From Lactococcus sp. dk101 (GTDB taxonomy: Bacteria > Bacillota > Bacilli > Lactobacillales > Streptococcaceae), in contig NZ_WITI01000001.1 in assembly GCF_009601055.1 (NCBI RefSeq), positions 142,737 to 206,736 on the forward strand: a stretch of 64,000 nt of DNA, in the 5' to 3' direction. Numbering within the stretch: position 1 is the stretch's first letter; every line of letters begins with the position of its first letter. Shown here piece after piece: positions 46,873 to 55,931 of this stretch. Below the pieces are notes generated by a model that saw nothing but the letters and a program-made list of their open reading frames with translations, ran no database searches and was not told the DNA's origin. The translations under genes were made by a program, and so were the position numbers.

Positions 46873-47943
46873 ATGAAAAAAGTGATGATTATAGGTCTGG
46901 GACTAATTGGGAGTTCCATGGCATTAGCAATTCGAAGGGAATATTCAGCGGTTGAAATTTATGGGATTGACACAGAAGCAACGGCAACTTTTGCCTTAAA
47001 TGAGGGCATCATTCAAGCAAAAGCGAGTTTGGAAGATGCCAGTCAGATGGACTTTATTCTTTTGGCAACCCCGATTGATGTGACTTTAAAGTTAATGGAT
47101 GACTTGTCACAGCTGACATTTTCTCATTCTGTCCTCATTTCAGATACCTGTTCAACGAAAAATGAAATTATGATGAAGGCAAAAGAAGTTTTTTCTGATA
47201 AAAATGTGAAATTTATTGGGGGGCATCCCATGGCAGGTTCTCATAAATCTGGTGTTCATGCGGCGGATGTCAATTTGTTTGAAAATGCCTATTATGTCTT
47301 GACTGAAGAAAATCAAGACCTGCAAGAGCTTCTTTGCGGTTTGCATGCCAAATTTATCATTGTTGACGCAAAAGAACATGATCAAGTCGCAAGTCAAGTT
47401 TCACATTTTCCTCACATCATAGCCTCATCTTTAGTTCAACAATCCAATCAATATGCCAAACAGCACCCATTGGTCAAACATCTGGCAGCTGGTGGTTTTC
47501 GAGACATGACACGAATTGCTGAGGCAAATAGTCGCATGTGGACTTCTGTTTTACTGTCTAATTCTAAAGAGATTTTTGAGCGAATCAACGACTACAAACA
47601 GCAATTAGATCACGTTTCGCACATCATTAGCCAAAAAGATGAATCTGCCATAAGAAAATTCTTTGATTCTGGCAAAAAAATGAGACAAGAAATGGAAATC
47701 TTGAAAGGCCGAGGTGCCATTCCAAATTTTTACGATTTGTACCTGTCTGTTCCGGATGAAAAAGGCGTTGTGTTACGTGTGTTGGCACTCCTACAAGACA
47801 TTTCCATCACCAATATCAAAATCAATGAAGAAAATCGTGAAGATATTCATGGGCAACTTCAGATTAGTTTCAAATCAGCAAATGACTTAGAAAAGGCTAA
47901 GGAAATTATTAGAGTAGCGACTGATTTTACGATTGGAGATTAG
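46873..47943 (+). CDS. tyrA: Prephenate dehydrogenase TyrA
   Basis: A 356-residue NAD-dependent enzyme turning prephenate into 4-hydroxyphenylpyruvate for tyrosine. Order: Rossmann domain ([20 protein letters not shown]), active-site region [16 protein letters not shown] near residue 115 (His in GGHPMAGS), helical domain with [10 protein letters not shown] near 178 and [17 protein letters not shown] near 213, then a C-terminal ACT domain (from about 290, [20 protein letters not shown]) for likely feedback by tyrosine. SD AAAAGAAG. It heads the second aromatic fragment, followed by three acetyltransferases. Confidence 0.92.
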   Translation: MKKVMIIGLGLIGSSMALAIRREYSAVEIYGIDTEATATFALNEGIIQAKASLEDASQMDFILLATPIDVTLKLMDDLSQLTFSHSVLISDTCSTKNEIMMKAKEVFSDKNVKFIGGHPMAGSHKSGVHAADVNLFENAYYVLTEENQDLQELLCGLHAKFIIVDAKEHDQVASQVSHFPHIIASSLVQQSNQYAKQHPLVKHLAAGGFRDMTRIAEANSRMWTSVLLSNSKEIFERINDYKQQLDHVSHIISQKDESAIRKFFDSGKKMRQEMEILKGRGAIPNFYDLYLSVPDEKGVVLRVLALLQDISITNIKINEENREDIHGQLQISFKSANDLEKAKEIIRVATDFTIGD

Positions 47944-47951
47944 AAAATAAG

Positions 47952-48506
47952 ATGAACATGAGTGTAAAATTAGCAGAACATTTGAATTTTGAGACAGAAC
48001 GGCTAAAACTTAGAAAAATAAAGATGGCGGATGCCACAGACCTTTTTGAAATCTGTGGTAATCCATTTGTTGTTGCAAATACTGGCTCAAAAGTCGATGC
48101 AAATATAATAGAAACCAAAGAGAACATTGCAAATTATTTTATACCGCAAGGGTTGTCAATATGGGCACTGGAGCTTAAAAGTAAGCAGAAAATGATTGGC
48201 TTCATTGAGCTTCATGTCAATCATGACCAAGGAGAGATGGGCTGGATGCTCAATCAAAGCTATTGGGGACATGGATTTGCACCAGAAGCAGCCATATGTC
48301 TGCGAGATTTTGCCTTTCAGACCTTAAATCTGTCAGTGCTGACAGCCAGTTGCGATACGGAAAATCCAAAATCAAGTCGTGTCATGGAAAAAATTGGCAT
48401 GAAAAAAGTTGGTCAAACATGGAATTATTTACGACTAGAAGAACAATCTGTTTTGAGTGATTATTATGTCTTAGTAAAAAATGAATACGAGGAAAAGTAT
48501 GAATAA
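47952..48506 (+). CDS. RimJ/RimL-type GNAT acetyltransferase, tandem copy 1
   Basis: A 184-residue GNAT protein with the N-terminal pattern LNFETERLKLRKIKMADATD and motif A region GWMLNQSYWGHGFAPEAAIC near residue 98. It is the most divergent of three tandem paralogues. An exact palindrome copy (48331-48344) encodes LNLSVLTASCD at a place where copies 2 and 3 read LGLKVITAEHF and LELNVLTAEHF; here the motif has replaced part of a conserved segment. Overlaps copy 2 by eight bases. Substrate unknown. Confidence 0.82.
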   Translation: MNMSVKLAEHLNFETERLKLRKIKMADATDLFEICGNPFVVANTGSKVDANIIETKENIANYFIPQGLSIWALELKSKQKMIGFIELHVNHDQGEMGWMLNQSYWGHGFAPEAAICLRDFAFQTLNLSVLTASCDTENPKSSRVMEKIGMKKVGQTWNYLRLEEQSVLSDYYVLVKNEYEEKYE

Positions 48507-49053
48507 AGATCTGATTTTAGCACAGCACCAAGTTTTTGAGACTGACCGGCTCATCTTACGCAAGGTAGAATTGGCGGACGCTCCTGCCATATATGACTAC
48601 GCGAAAGACGAAGAATGCGTCAAATTTATCACGATAAAACCGAGTCAAAGTCTTGAAGAAACTCAAATCGGCATTGCCACTTATTTTATGGAAAATCGAC
48701 TGACATGCTGGGGAATTGTTGATAAGACGACAGATGAGTTTCTTGGAACCATTGATATGCGCGTGAATGGCGACAGTGGAAATTTTGGCTGGATATTGAA
48801 CAAAAGTCATTGGGGACGCGGGATTGTGCCGGAAGCAGCGCAAACTCTTGTGGATTTTGCCTTTAATGAATTGGGACTCAAGGTAATTACAGCGGAACAT
48901 TTTGCAGAAAATCAAAAATCAGGTCGTGTCATGGAAAAAATCGGCATGAAAAAAATGGGACAAATCTATCTTTATGTTGACAAACTTGAACGCTCCGTCT
49001 TATGTGATTACTGGGCTTTGACAGGGGAAGAATACGAGAAAATGCATGGATAA
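48499..49053 (+). CDS. RimJ/RimL-type GNAT acetyltransferase, tandem copy 2
   Basis: A 184-residue GNAT paralogue. Seen: FETDRLILRKVELADAPAIY at the start, GWILNKSHWGRGIVPEAAQT near residue 98, and AENQKSGRVMEKIGMKKMGQ near 135. ATG 48499 follows GAGGAAAAG. Its 3' part is nearly identical at DNA level to the same part of copy 3, while the first half differs much, which points to recent gene conversion or recombination. Overlaps copy 3 by eight bases. Confidence 0.83.
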   Translation: MNKDLILAQHQVFETDRLILRKVELADAPAIYDYAKDEECVKFITIKPSQSLEETQIGIATYFMENRLTCWGIVDKTTDEFLGTIDMRVNGDSGNFGWILNKSHWGRGIVPEAAQTLVDFAFNELGLKVITAEHFAENQKSGRVMEKIGMKKMGQIYLYVDKLERSVLCDYWALTGEEYEKMHG

Positions 49054-49606
49054 AAATCTGATTTTGGCAGAACATGAGGTCTTTGAAACAGAACGCCTTA
49101 TTCTCCGCAAGCTTGAGATGACGGATGCTGAGGATTTATTTGAAATTTTTAGCAATCCTGAAATTGTCCGTTATGTCACCTTTCGTGCGCACCATTCGAT
49201 TGAGGAAACCAAAGCAGAGCTTGCCAATAAATTGCTGCCCCAGAGGCTGATGATGTGGGGAATTGTTGAAAAGACAAGTCTGAAAGTGATTGGCATGATT
49301 AGTCTTTATGTCAAAGCTGACAAGGGCGAATTTGCTTGGAGTTTAAATCAAAAATTCTGGGGAAAGGGGCTTATGCCGGAAGCAGCGCAAACTCTTGTGG
49401 ATTTTGGTTTTAATGAATTGGAGCTCAATGTACTAACAGCGGAACATTTTGCAGAAAATCAAAAATCAGGTCGTGTCGTGGAAAAAATCGGCATGAAAAA
49501 AATGGGGCAAATTTATGCTTATATCAAGAAGTTAGAAAAGTCCGTCTTATGTGATTACTGGGCTTTGATGCTGGAAGAATATCGACAAGAAAGAAATGAA
49601 AAATAG
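49046..49606 (+). CDS. RimJ/RimL-type GNAT acetyltransferase, tandem copy 3
   Basis: A 186-residue GNAT paralogue: FETERLILRKLEMTDAEDLF, then FAWSLNQKFWGKGLMPEAAQ near residue 95, then AENQKSGRVVEKIGMKKMGQ near 135. The N-terminal 12 residues are almost the same as in copy 2 (NLILAEHEVFET against DLILAQHQVFET). The three genes form an overlapping chain behind tyrA. Possible targets are protein N-termini, small amines or antibiotics; none can be chosen. Confidence 0.83.
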   Translation: MDKNLILAEHEVFETERLILRKLEMTDAEDLFEIFSNPEIVRYVTFRAHHSIEETKAELANKLLPQRLMMWGIVEKTSLKVIGMISLYVKADKGEFAWSLNQKFWGKGLMPEAAQTLVDFGFNELELNVLTAEHFAENQKSGRVVEKIGMKKMGQIYAYIKKLEKSVLCDYWALMLEEYRQERNEK

Positions 49607-49627
49607 GTGCGTAGCACTTATTTTTTT
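49600..49627 (+). terminator. Intrinsic terminator after the acetyltransferase cluster
   Basis: AAATAGGTGC gta GCACTTATTTTTTT at the stop codon of copy 3. Confidence 0.8.
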
Positions 49628-49641
49628 ATGAGTAAAAAAAC

Positions 49642-49695
49642 TTGACGTTTACAAACGTAAATGTTATATTGTAGATACAGTTTACAAGCGTAAAC
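49642..49695 (+). promoter_or_regulatory. Promoter and paired operators of the quinone-detoxification-like operon
   Basis: TTGACG (49642-49647), 17-base spacer, TATATT (49665-49670). Two inverted repeats, GTTTAC-AAAC-GTAAAT (49647-49662) and GTTTAC-AAGC-GTAAAC (49680-49695), bracket the -10 box with 33 bases centre to centre, about three helical turns. This is a typical repressor layout; a MarR-type quinone-sensing repressor (MhqR-like) is a plausible but unproven ligand. Confidence 0.7.
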
Positions 49696-49740
49696 GATAA
49701 AACAATAATAAAAAAAGAACAAATAATAATGAGGAGAATG

Positions 49741-50376
49741 ATGGCAGATTTTTATATTGAGACAGGAAACAAAAAATTAGCACCCGTCCTTCTCTTACAC
49801 AGTACGGGTGGTGACGAATTTCAACTTTTGCCGATTGCACGTCAACTTTTTGAAAATCATCCTCTGATTGCTATTCGGGGGCGAATTTCTGAACAGGGTA
49901 TCAATCGCTACTTTAAGCTCAAAGGCCCAGCGTTCACGAAAGAAAATTTTGATTTGGCCTCGTTAGCCGAGGAGTCGGACTGGCTGATTTCAAAAATCAA
50001 TCAGCTTCTTAATGAATATGAGCTTGACGGATCGCAACTGATTGCTTTGGGCTATTCAAATGGCGCAAATGTAGCCCTGAATATGCAACAAAAGGGACTG
50101 GTCAGTTTTGACAAAATCATTGCATTTCATGCCATGCAGCTTGAGGATTTAGTGCCCATTTCAATGCCAAATCCTCCTAAAATTTGGCTAAGTCATGCCG
50201 ATAATGATTCCATTGTCAGCAAGGATAATTTTGACGCATTGACTGAAAACTTGAGTCTTTCAGGCTGTCAGCTTGAAATTTATAAAAGTCAGGCGGGACA
50301 TCAGTTGACCGCCTCTGAAATAGCAGCAGTTCAAGCATGGATGGCTTCACAGCCCGAGAAAAAGGAGACATTATGA
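49741..50376 (+). CDS. MhqD-like alpha/beta-hydrolase
   Basis: A 211-residue carboxylesterase/phospholipase-type hydrolase. Seen: VLLLHSTGGDEFQLLPIARQ near residue 16, nucleophile Ser in ALGYSNGANVAL near 103, Asp in SHADNDSIVS near 150 and His in QAGHQLTASE near 182. The family includes MhqD of Bacillus, which is coded with ring-cleaving dioxygenases and induced by quinones. ATG 49741 is chosen for spacing from GAGGAG. The stop overlaps the next start (ATGA). Confidence 0.82.
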   Translation: MADFYIETGNKKLAPVLLLHSTGGDEFQLLPIARQLFENHPLIAIRGRISEQGINRYFKLKGPAFTKENFDLASLAEESDWLISKINQLLNEYELDGSQLIALGYSNGANVALNMQQKGLVSFDKIIAFHAMQLEDLVPISMPNPPKIWLSHADNDSIVSKDNFDALTENLSLSGCQLEIYKSQAGHQLTASEIAAVQAWMASQPEKKETL

Positions 50377-51539
50377 CAGGAACAATCGAAAAACCATACA
50401 TTTTAGCAGGTGTTCATCACGTTACAGCTATCACATCAAGTGCGCAAAAAAATTATGATTTTTTCACTAATATTTTAGGATTGAGACTTGCAAAACTAAC
50501 GGTCAATCAAGATGATTACGAGACTTATCATTTGTATTTCACTGGCGAAGACGGAAAAAGTCCAAACATGACCTTCTTTGACTTTAAAAATGCCCCCCAA
50601 GGAATGCACGGTGTTAATAGTATCGAACGTGTATCATTCCGTGTGGCAACAGACGCCTCGTTGACTTATTGGCTTGACCGTTTCGAACATGCACATGTCA
50701 AACATGCTACAATTTCCAGCAAATTTGGACAAAAAACTCTGGAATTCGAAGATTTTGATGGTCAAAAGTATCAACTCATTTCAGATGAAAAAAATACAGG
50801 AGACGTGGCACTTGATCGGCCATGGATGTTGTCAAATGTGCCAGAAGAACATGGTATAATTGGCTTAGGACCCGTTTTTGTCAAAGTAGCAGATGCAGAA
50901 CAACTGCGGACGATTATGGAAACTGTTTTTGGCTTTCATTATGCAGGGCATGAAAATCAAATGCACCTTTTTGAAGTTGCAAATGGAGGAAATGGAGCTG
51001 CACTTATTCTTGAAGAAGCAAATGAAAATGAGGTTTATGCCTATCAAGGCTTTGGAACCATTCATCATTTGGCATTAGGTACCGCAAATCCCGAGACCTT
51101 GCATTATTGGATTGAGCGCATTCGTTCCTTTAGATTGCCGCATTCAGGATTGGTTGACCGTTTTTACTTCTCTAGTGAATATGTGCGTGTTGCGCCTGGC
51201 GTCTTGTTTGAAATTGCCACTTTTACACCAGGAATTGGTGCTTTAGAAATGGCAGAAGCTAAAGAAGGTGTGGTTGACAGCTATGAAGAAGCCTTGATGA
51301 CATCAGGATTTTGGATTGATGAAAGCAAAGAAGAAGCAGGAAAAAATCTGAGTTTACCAGCGCATCTCTTTCCTGCAGAAGAAGCTGAAAAAGCACGTTT
51401 AGCTTCAAGTTTACGCCCACTGGATACAAAAGATACTTTGCGTGATCGGCGCCAAGATAAACTTTGGACACAAGAAAAAGTGCTAGAACGCATGGAAGGC
51501 GAGAGCTTGGCTGCATTTGAAGCACGCTATGTCGAATAA
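50373..51539 (+). CDS. MhqO-like ring-cleaving dioxygenase (glyoxalase fold)
   Basis: A 388-residue protein with vicinal-oxygen-chelate (glyoxalase) domains: the first half starts LAGVHHVTAITSSAQKNYDF with FYTN-like FFTNILGLRLAKLTVNQDD, and the second starts IGLGPVFVKVADAEQLRTIM. Likely metal ligands are His in AGVHHVT, His in TIHHLAL near 230 and Glu in GVLFEIATF near 280. MhqO-type enzymes open hydroquinone or catechol rings. SD AAAAGGAGA. It is part of a three-gene detoxification unit. Confidence 0.86.
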   Translation: MTGTIEKPYILAGVHHVTAITSSAQKNYDFFTNILGLRLAKLTVNQDDYETYHLYFTGEDGKSPNMTFFDFKNAPQGMHGVNSIERVSFRVATDASLTYWLDRFEHAHVKHATISSKFGQKTLEFEDFDGQKYQLISDEKNTGDVALDRPWMLSNVPEEHGIIGLGPVFVKVADAEQLRTIMETVFGFHYAGHENQMHLFEVANGGNGAALILEEANENEVYAYQGFGTIHHLALGTANPETLHYWIERIRSFRLPHSGLVDRFYFSSEYVRVAPGVLFEIATFTPGIGALEMAEAKEGVVDSYEEALMTSGFWIDESKEEAGKNLSLPAHLFPAEEAEKARLASSLRPLDTKDTLRDRRQDKLWTQEKVLERMEGESLAAFEARYVE

Positions 51540-51633
51540 ATGGATTAAAAATCTGAGCCTTTCAGGCTTGGAGATGAACGTGGTTTTAGCGAACGGCACG
51601 TTTATCTCTAAACCTGAAAGAAATGAGGAAATG

Positions 51634-52221
51634 ATGAAAAAATACAAAGCAGATGACTTAACGCAGCAACAAATTTACAAACTTCTTTCCGGAAGTGTCG
51701 TGCCACGGCCGATTGCTTGGCTAACGACTCAAAATTCAGATGGCCTTGTCAATCTTGCCCCATTTAGCTTTTTTTCGGTGGCATCCAGTCAGCCTCCCTT
51801 ACTTTCAGTCAGTTTTACAGCTGAAAAAGACAGCTTTAACAATCTCCTAGCTACAAAAGAAGCGGTTGTTCATCTTGTCAGCACGGACAATCTTACTCAA
51901 ATGAATGAAACGGCTGCAACTTTACCAGCAGAAATCAGTGAAGCAAATGCTTTTGACATTGAACTGATTCCCTCCGAAATGCTTACTGTCCCAAGTATCA
52001 AAAATAGTAAGGTTCGCTTTGAAACGCGCTTGTTTCAAAACATTGAGCTGCCACAGGGACACTTGGTTTTATTGGAAGTGATCAATTTTATCTTTGACGA
52101 GGCTGTCATTGATGACGAAAAATTTTATGTCGATGTCAAGGCACTTGATCCTGTCGCAAGGCTTGCTGGAAATCAGTATGGCAAACTTGGCGATTTATTT
52201 GAGCTTGAACGACCACATTGA
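51634..52221 (+). CDS. Flavin reductase-like FMN-binding protein
   Basis: A 195-residue protein of the flavin reductase/DIM6 split-barrel family: LLSGSVVPRPIAWLTTQNSD near residue 18 and NLAPFSFFSVASSQPPLLSV near 45 are the diagnostic FMN-binding segments. It probably supplies reduced flavin or reduces quinones. The start is taken at ATG 51634 after GAGGAA (51631 is also possible); the open frame upstream is longer but starts inside the dioxygenase gene and has no SD. Includes a near-copy of the palindrome (51876-51889, VSTDN). Confidence 0.83.
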   Translation: MKKYKADDLTQQQIYKLLSGSVVPRPIAWLTTQNSDGLVNLAPFSFFSVASSQPPLLSVSFTAEKDSFNNLLATKEAVVHLVSTDNLTQMNETAATLPAEISEANAFDIELIPSEMLTVPSIKNSKVRFETRLFQNIELPQGHLVLLEVINFIFDEAVIDDEKFYVDVKALDPVARLAGNQYGKLGDLFELERPH

Positions 52222-52254
52222 ATGAAAAAAGCGATGGTTTAAGAATACGTAAAA

Positions 52255-52263
52255 TGCTATAAT
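52255..52263 (+). promoter_or_regulatory. Extended -10 promoter for the 67-residue gene
   Basis: TGCTATAAT, 23 bases before the start codon. Confidence 0.55.
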
Positions 52264-52285
52264 AATCTAAAAAAGAAAGGAGAAA

Positions 52286-52489
52286 ATGATGAAAATTACC
52301 TATCACGATGCCAATCAACAAAAAACGGCGACCTTTGAAAATATGGCTGATTTTATCATGCTCCAAATGCGGGAAGTACCTGCACTTGAAGATCATTTGA
52401 CGATTGACCAGCTTGAAATTTCGGGCGAAAAGGTTGATTTTACAGGCTCTGTTCTTGATTTGTTCAATGCATATTCAAACAAAATTTAA
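52286..52489 (+). CDS. Small conserved protein, possibly DUF4649 family
   Basis: A 67-residue soluble protein, MMKITYHDANQQKTATFENM at the start and VDFTGSVLDLFNAYSNKI at the end. The pattern resembles small streptococcal proteins of the DUF4649 group, but I am not sure. A very good SD (AAAGGAG) and its own promoter and terminator show that it is a real single-gene unit. Function unknown. Confidence 0.65.
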   Translation: MMKITYHDANQQKTATFENMADFIMLQMREVPALEDHLTIDQLEISGEKVDFTGSVLDLFNAYSNKI

Positions 52490-52529
52490 GAAAAAATTGC
52501 TGTGAATAGCTTGATGATTAAAGAGAAAT

Positions 52530-52563
52530 AAAGCTTGCCTTTTCATAAGGCAGGCTTTTTTTT
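52530..52563 (+). terminator. Intrinsic terminator
   Basis: GCTTGCCTT ttcat AAGGCAGGC followed by T8; 40 bases after the 67-residue gene. Confidence 0.88.
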
Positions 52564-52660
52564 GCGATTGCTTTGATGAAGGCTATATCTGGCATTTTTG
52601 CTGAATTGTATAGATTATTTCGTCAAATGCCATTGCGGACATAAATCAGACGCCGACTTG

Positions 52661-52669
52661 TGTTATAAT
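52661..52669 (+). promoter_or_regulatory. Extended -10 promoter for aroA-aroK-pheA
   Basis: TGTTATAAT, 38 bases before aroA. No well-placed -35 box. Confidence 0.6.
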
Positions 52670-52695
52670 TGAGGTAAGATTTGTAATTTTGATGA

Positions 52696-54506
<1,811 letters not shown>

Positions 54507-54513
54507 GGAAAAG

Positions 54514-55338
54514 ATGGAAATCGCATATTTAGGACCCAAAGGTTCTTTTTCACACCAAGCTGCTCAACTCGCCTTTCCAAATGAACATTTGCAGGCGGTC
54601 GCGTCAATTCCTGAATTGATTGAGCAGTATGAAAATGGAAAATTTGACCATGCATTAGTGCCGATTGAAAACAGTATCGAAGGCCCAGTCAATGTGGCCA
54701 TTGATAAAATTTATCATCAAAGTACTGCGCAAGTGGTTGCCGAAATTGTCTTGCCAATCGTTCAAAATTTGTTAGTTGCTGATTTAGCGGTGGAACCAGA
54801 ACAGATTTTTTCACACCCGCAAGCCTTGGCACAAGCACGTGAATATTTAACCGCACATTATCCGAACGCCCAAATTCAAGCAGTTGCCTCAACAGCTTTG
54901 GCAGCGGAAATGGTACAGCAAAATCCTGATAAGGCGTATGGAGCGGTTGCCAATTTGAAGGCAGCAGAATTTTATGACTTGTCAGTGCTGGCAGAAAATA
55001 TTCAAGACAGGGATGAAAATAATACGCGTTTCTGGTGTTTAGGAAAACAAGAACCAACGATCTTATTAGCTAAAAAGGCGGATAAAGTCAGTCTGGCATT
55101 GACTTTACCTGAAAATCTGCCAGGAGCATTGCACAAAGCAATTTCAACATTTGCCTGGCGGGGCATTGACATGACAAAAATCGAATCTCGTCCTTTAAAA
55201 ACACGCTTGGGTCAATATTTTTTCATCATTGACCTTGTCAGCGATGACAAGATTAGATTTGCATGTGAAGAAATGAGAAGTTTAGGCATTACGGTTAGAA
55301 TGTTAGGAAAATATAAGATTTACGAAGGAAAAAAATGA
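54514..55338 (+). CDS. pheA: Prephenate dehydratase PheA
   Basis: A 274-residue monofunctional enzyme that makes phenylpyruvate. N-terminal catalytic domain: YLGPKGSFSHQAA at the start, ALVPIENSIEGPVN near 46, and the TRF motif in NNTRFWCLG near 170. C-terminal ACT domain (from about 190) with the phenylalanine-binding ESRPLKTRLGQYFFIIDL near 225. ATG 54514 follows AAGGAAAAG. Near-copies of the palindrome lie at 54980-54993 and 55236-55249. The stop overlaps the next start. Confidence 0.93.
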   Translation: MEIAYLGPKGSFSHQAAQLAFPNEHLQAVASIPELIEQYENGKFDHALVPIENSIEGPVNVAIDKIYHQSTAQVVAEIVLPIVQNLLVADLAVEPEQIFSHPQALAQAREYLTAHYPNAQIQAVASTALAAEMVQQNPDKAYGAVANLKAAEFYDLSVLAENIQDRDENNTRFWCLGKQEPTILLAKKADKVSLALTLPENLPGALHKAISTFAWRGIDMTKIESRPLKTRLGQYFFIIDLVSDDKIRFACEEMRSLGITVRMLGKYKIYEGKK

Positions 55339-55931
55339 AAATATATTTTGTCCGTCATGGAAAGACGGAGTGGAATTTAGAAAGAAAACTTCAAGGACAG
55401 ACTGGCGATTCACCACTTTTAGAAGAATCTTTTGAGTCAATCGCACGCGTTCGTGCTTATTTGGAAACGCTCAAACTGAATCAAGTGATTGCAAGTCCTG
55501 CCAAACGTGCTGTTTTGACTGCACAGTTGCTGACAGATTTACCTGTCAGTACGGACGAGCGCCTTGCAGAGTGGAATTTCGGTCAGTTGGAAGGTCAGTT
55601 GATTAAGGATGCGATTGAGCAATATCCTGAAGAAATGCACACCTCACGGTATGATTTAGCGCATTTTGATGGCTCCGCCTTTGGTGCCGAATCAGTTGAG
55701 TCAGTGCTGACAAGGTTTGACGCACTTGGACAAAGCTTGATTGCGAGTGGCGTTGAGGAAGTTTTACTGGTTGGGCATGGTGCGAGCGGAACTGCAGGTA
55801 TTAGACATTTAGCAGGCTATCCCGTCTCAGAATTACGTTCAGAAGGCGGCTTAACCAATAATTCGTTGACAATTTTAGAATCTGTCGGCGAGCATTTTGA
55901 AATGAAAGTTTGGAACAAAACAATAGAATGA
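55335..55931 (+). CDS. Histidine phosphatase (phosphoglycerate mutase-like) family protein
   Basis: A 198-residue protein of the histidine phosphatase superfamily. Seen: catalytic RHG motif FVRHGKTEWNLERKLQGQTG at residues 5-24, Arg in SPAKRAVLTAQLL near 57, Glu in LAEWNFGQLEGQ near 80 and the second His in VLLVGHGASGTAG near 145. Size and motifs fit GpmB/PhoE-like broad phosphatases more than the glycolytic mutase. Chained by ATGA overlaps to pheA before it and recD2 after it. A near-copy of the palindrome lies at 55699-55712. Confidence 0.82.
   Translation: MKIYFVRHGKTEWNLERKLQGQTGDSPLLEESFESIARVRAYLETLKLNQVIASPAKRAVLTAQLLTDLPVSTDERLAEWNFGQLEGQLIKDAIEQYPEEMHTSRYDLAHFDGSAFGAESVESVLTRFDALGQSLIASGVEEVLLVGHGASGTAGIRHLAGYPVSELRSEGGLTNNSLTILESVGEHFEMKVWNKTIE

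Noticed and set aside
47105-47119. TGTCACAGCTGACA in tyrA as a palindrome copy
   Set aside because: It has altered spacing between the half-sites, so it was not counted as a copy.
51540-51633. N-terminal extension of the flavin reductase gene
   Set aside because: The frame is open back into the dioxygenase gene, but the family N-terminus and the SD both point to 51634.
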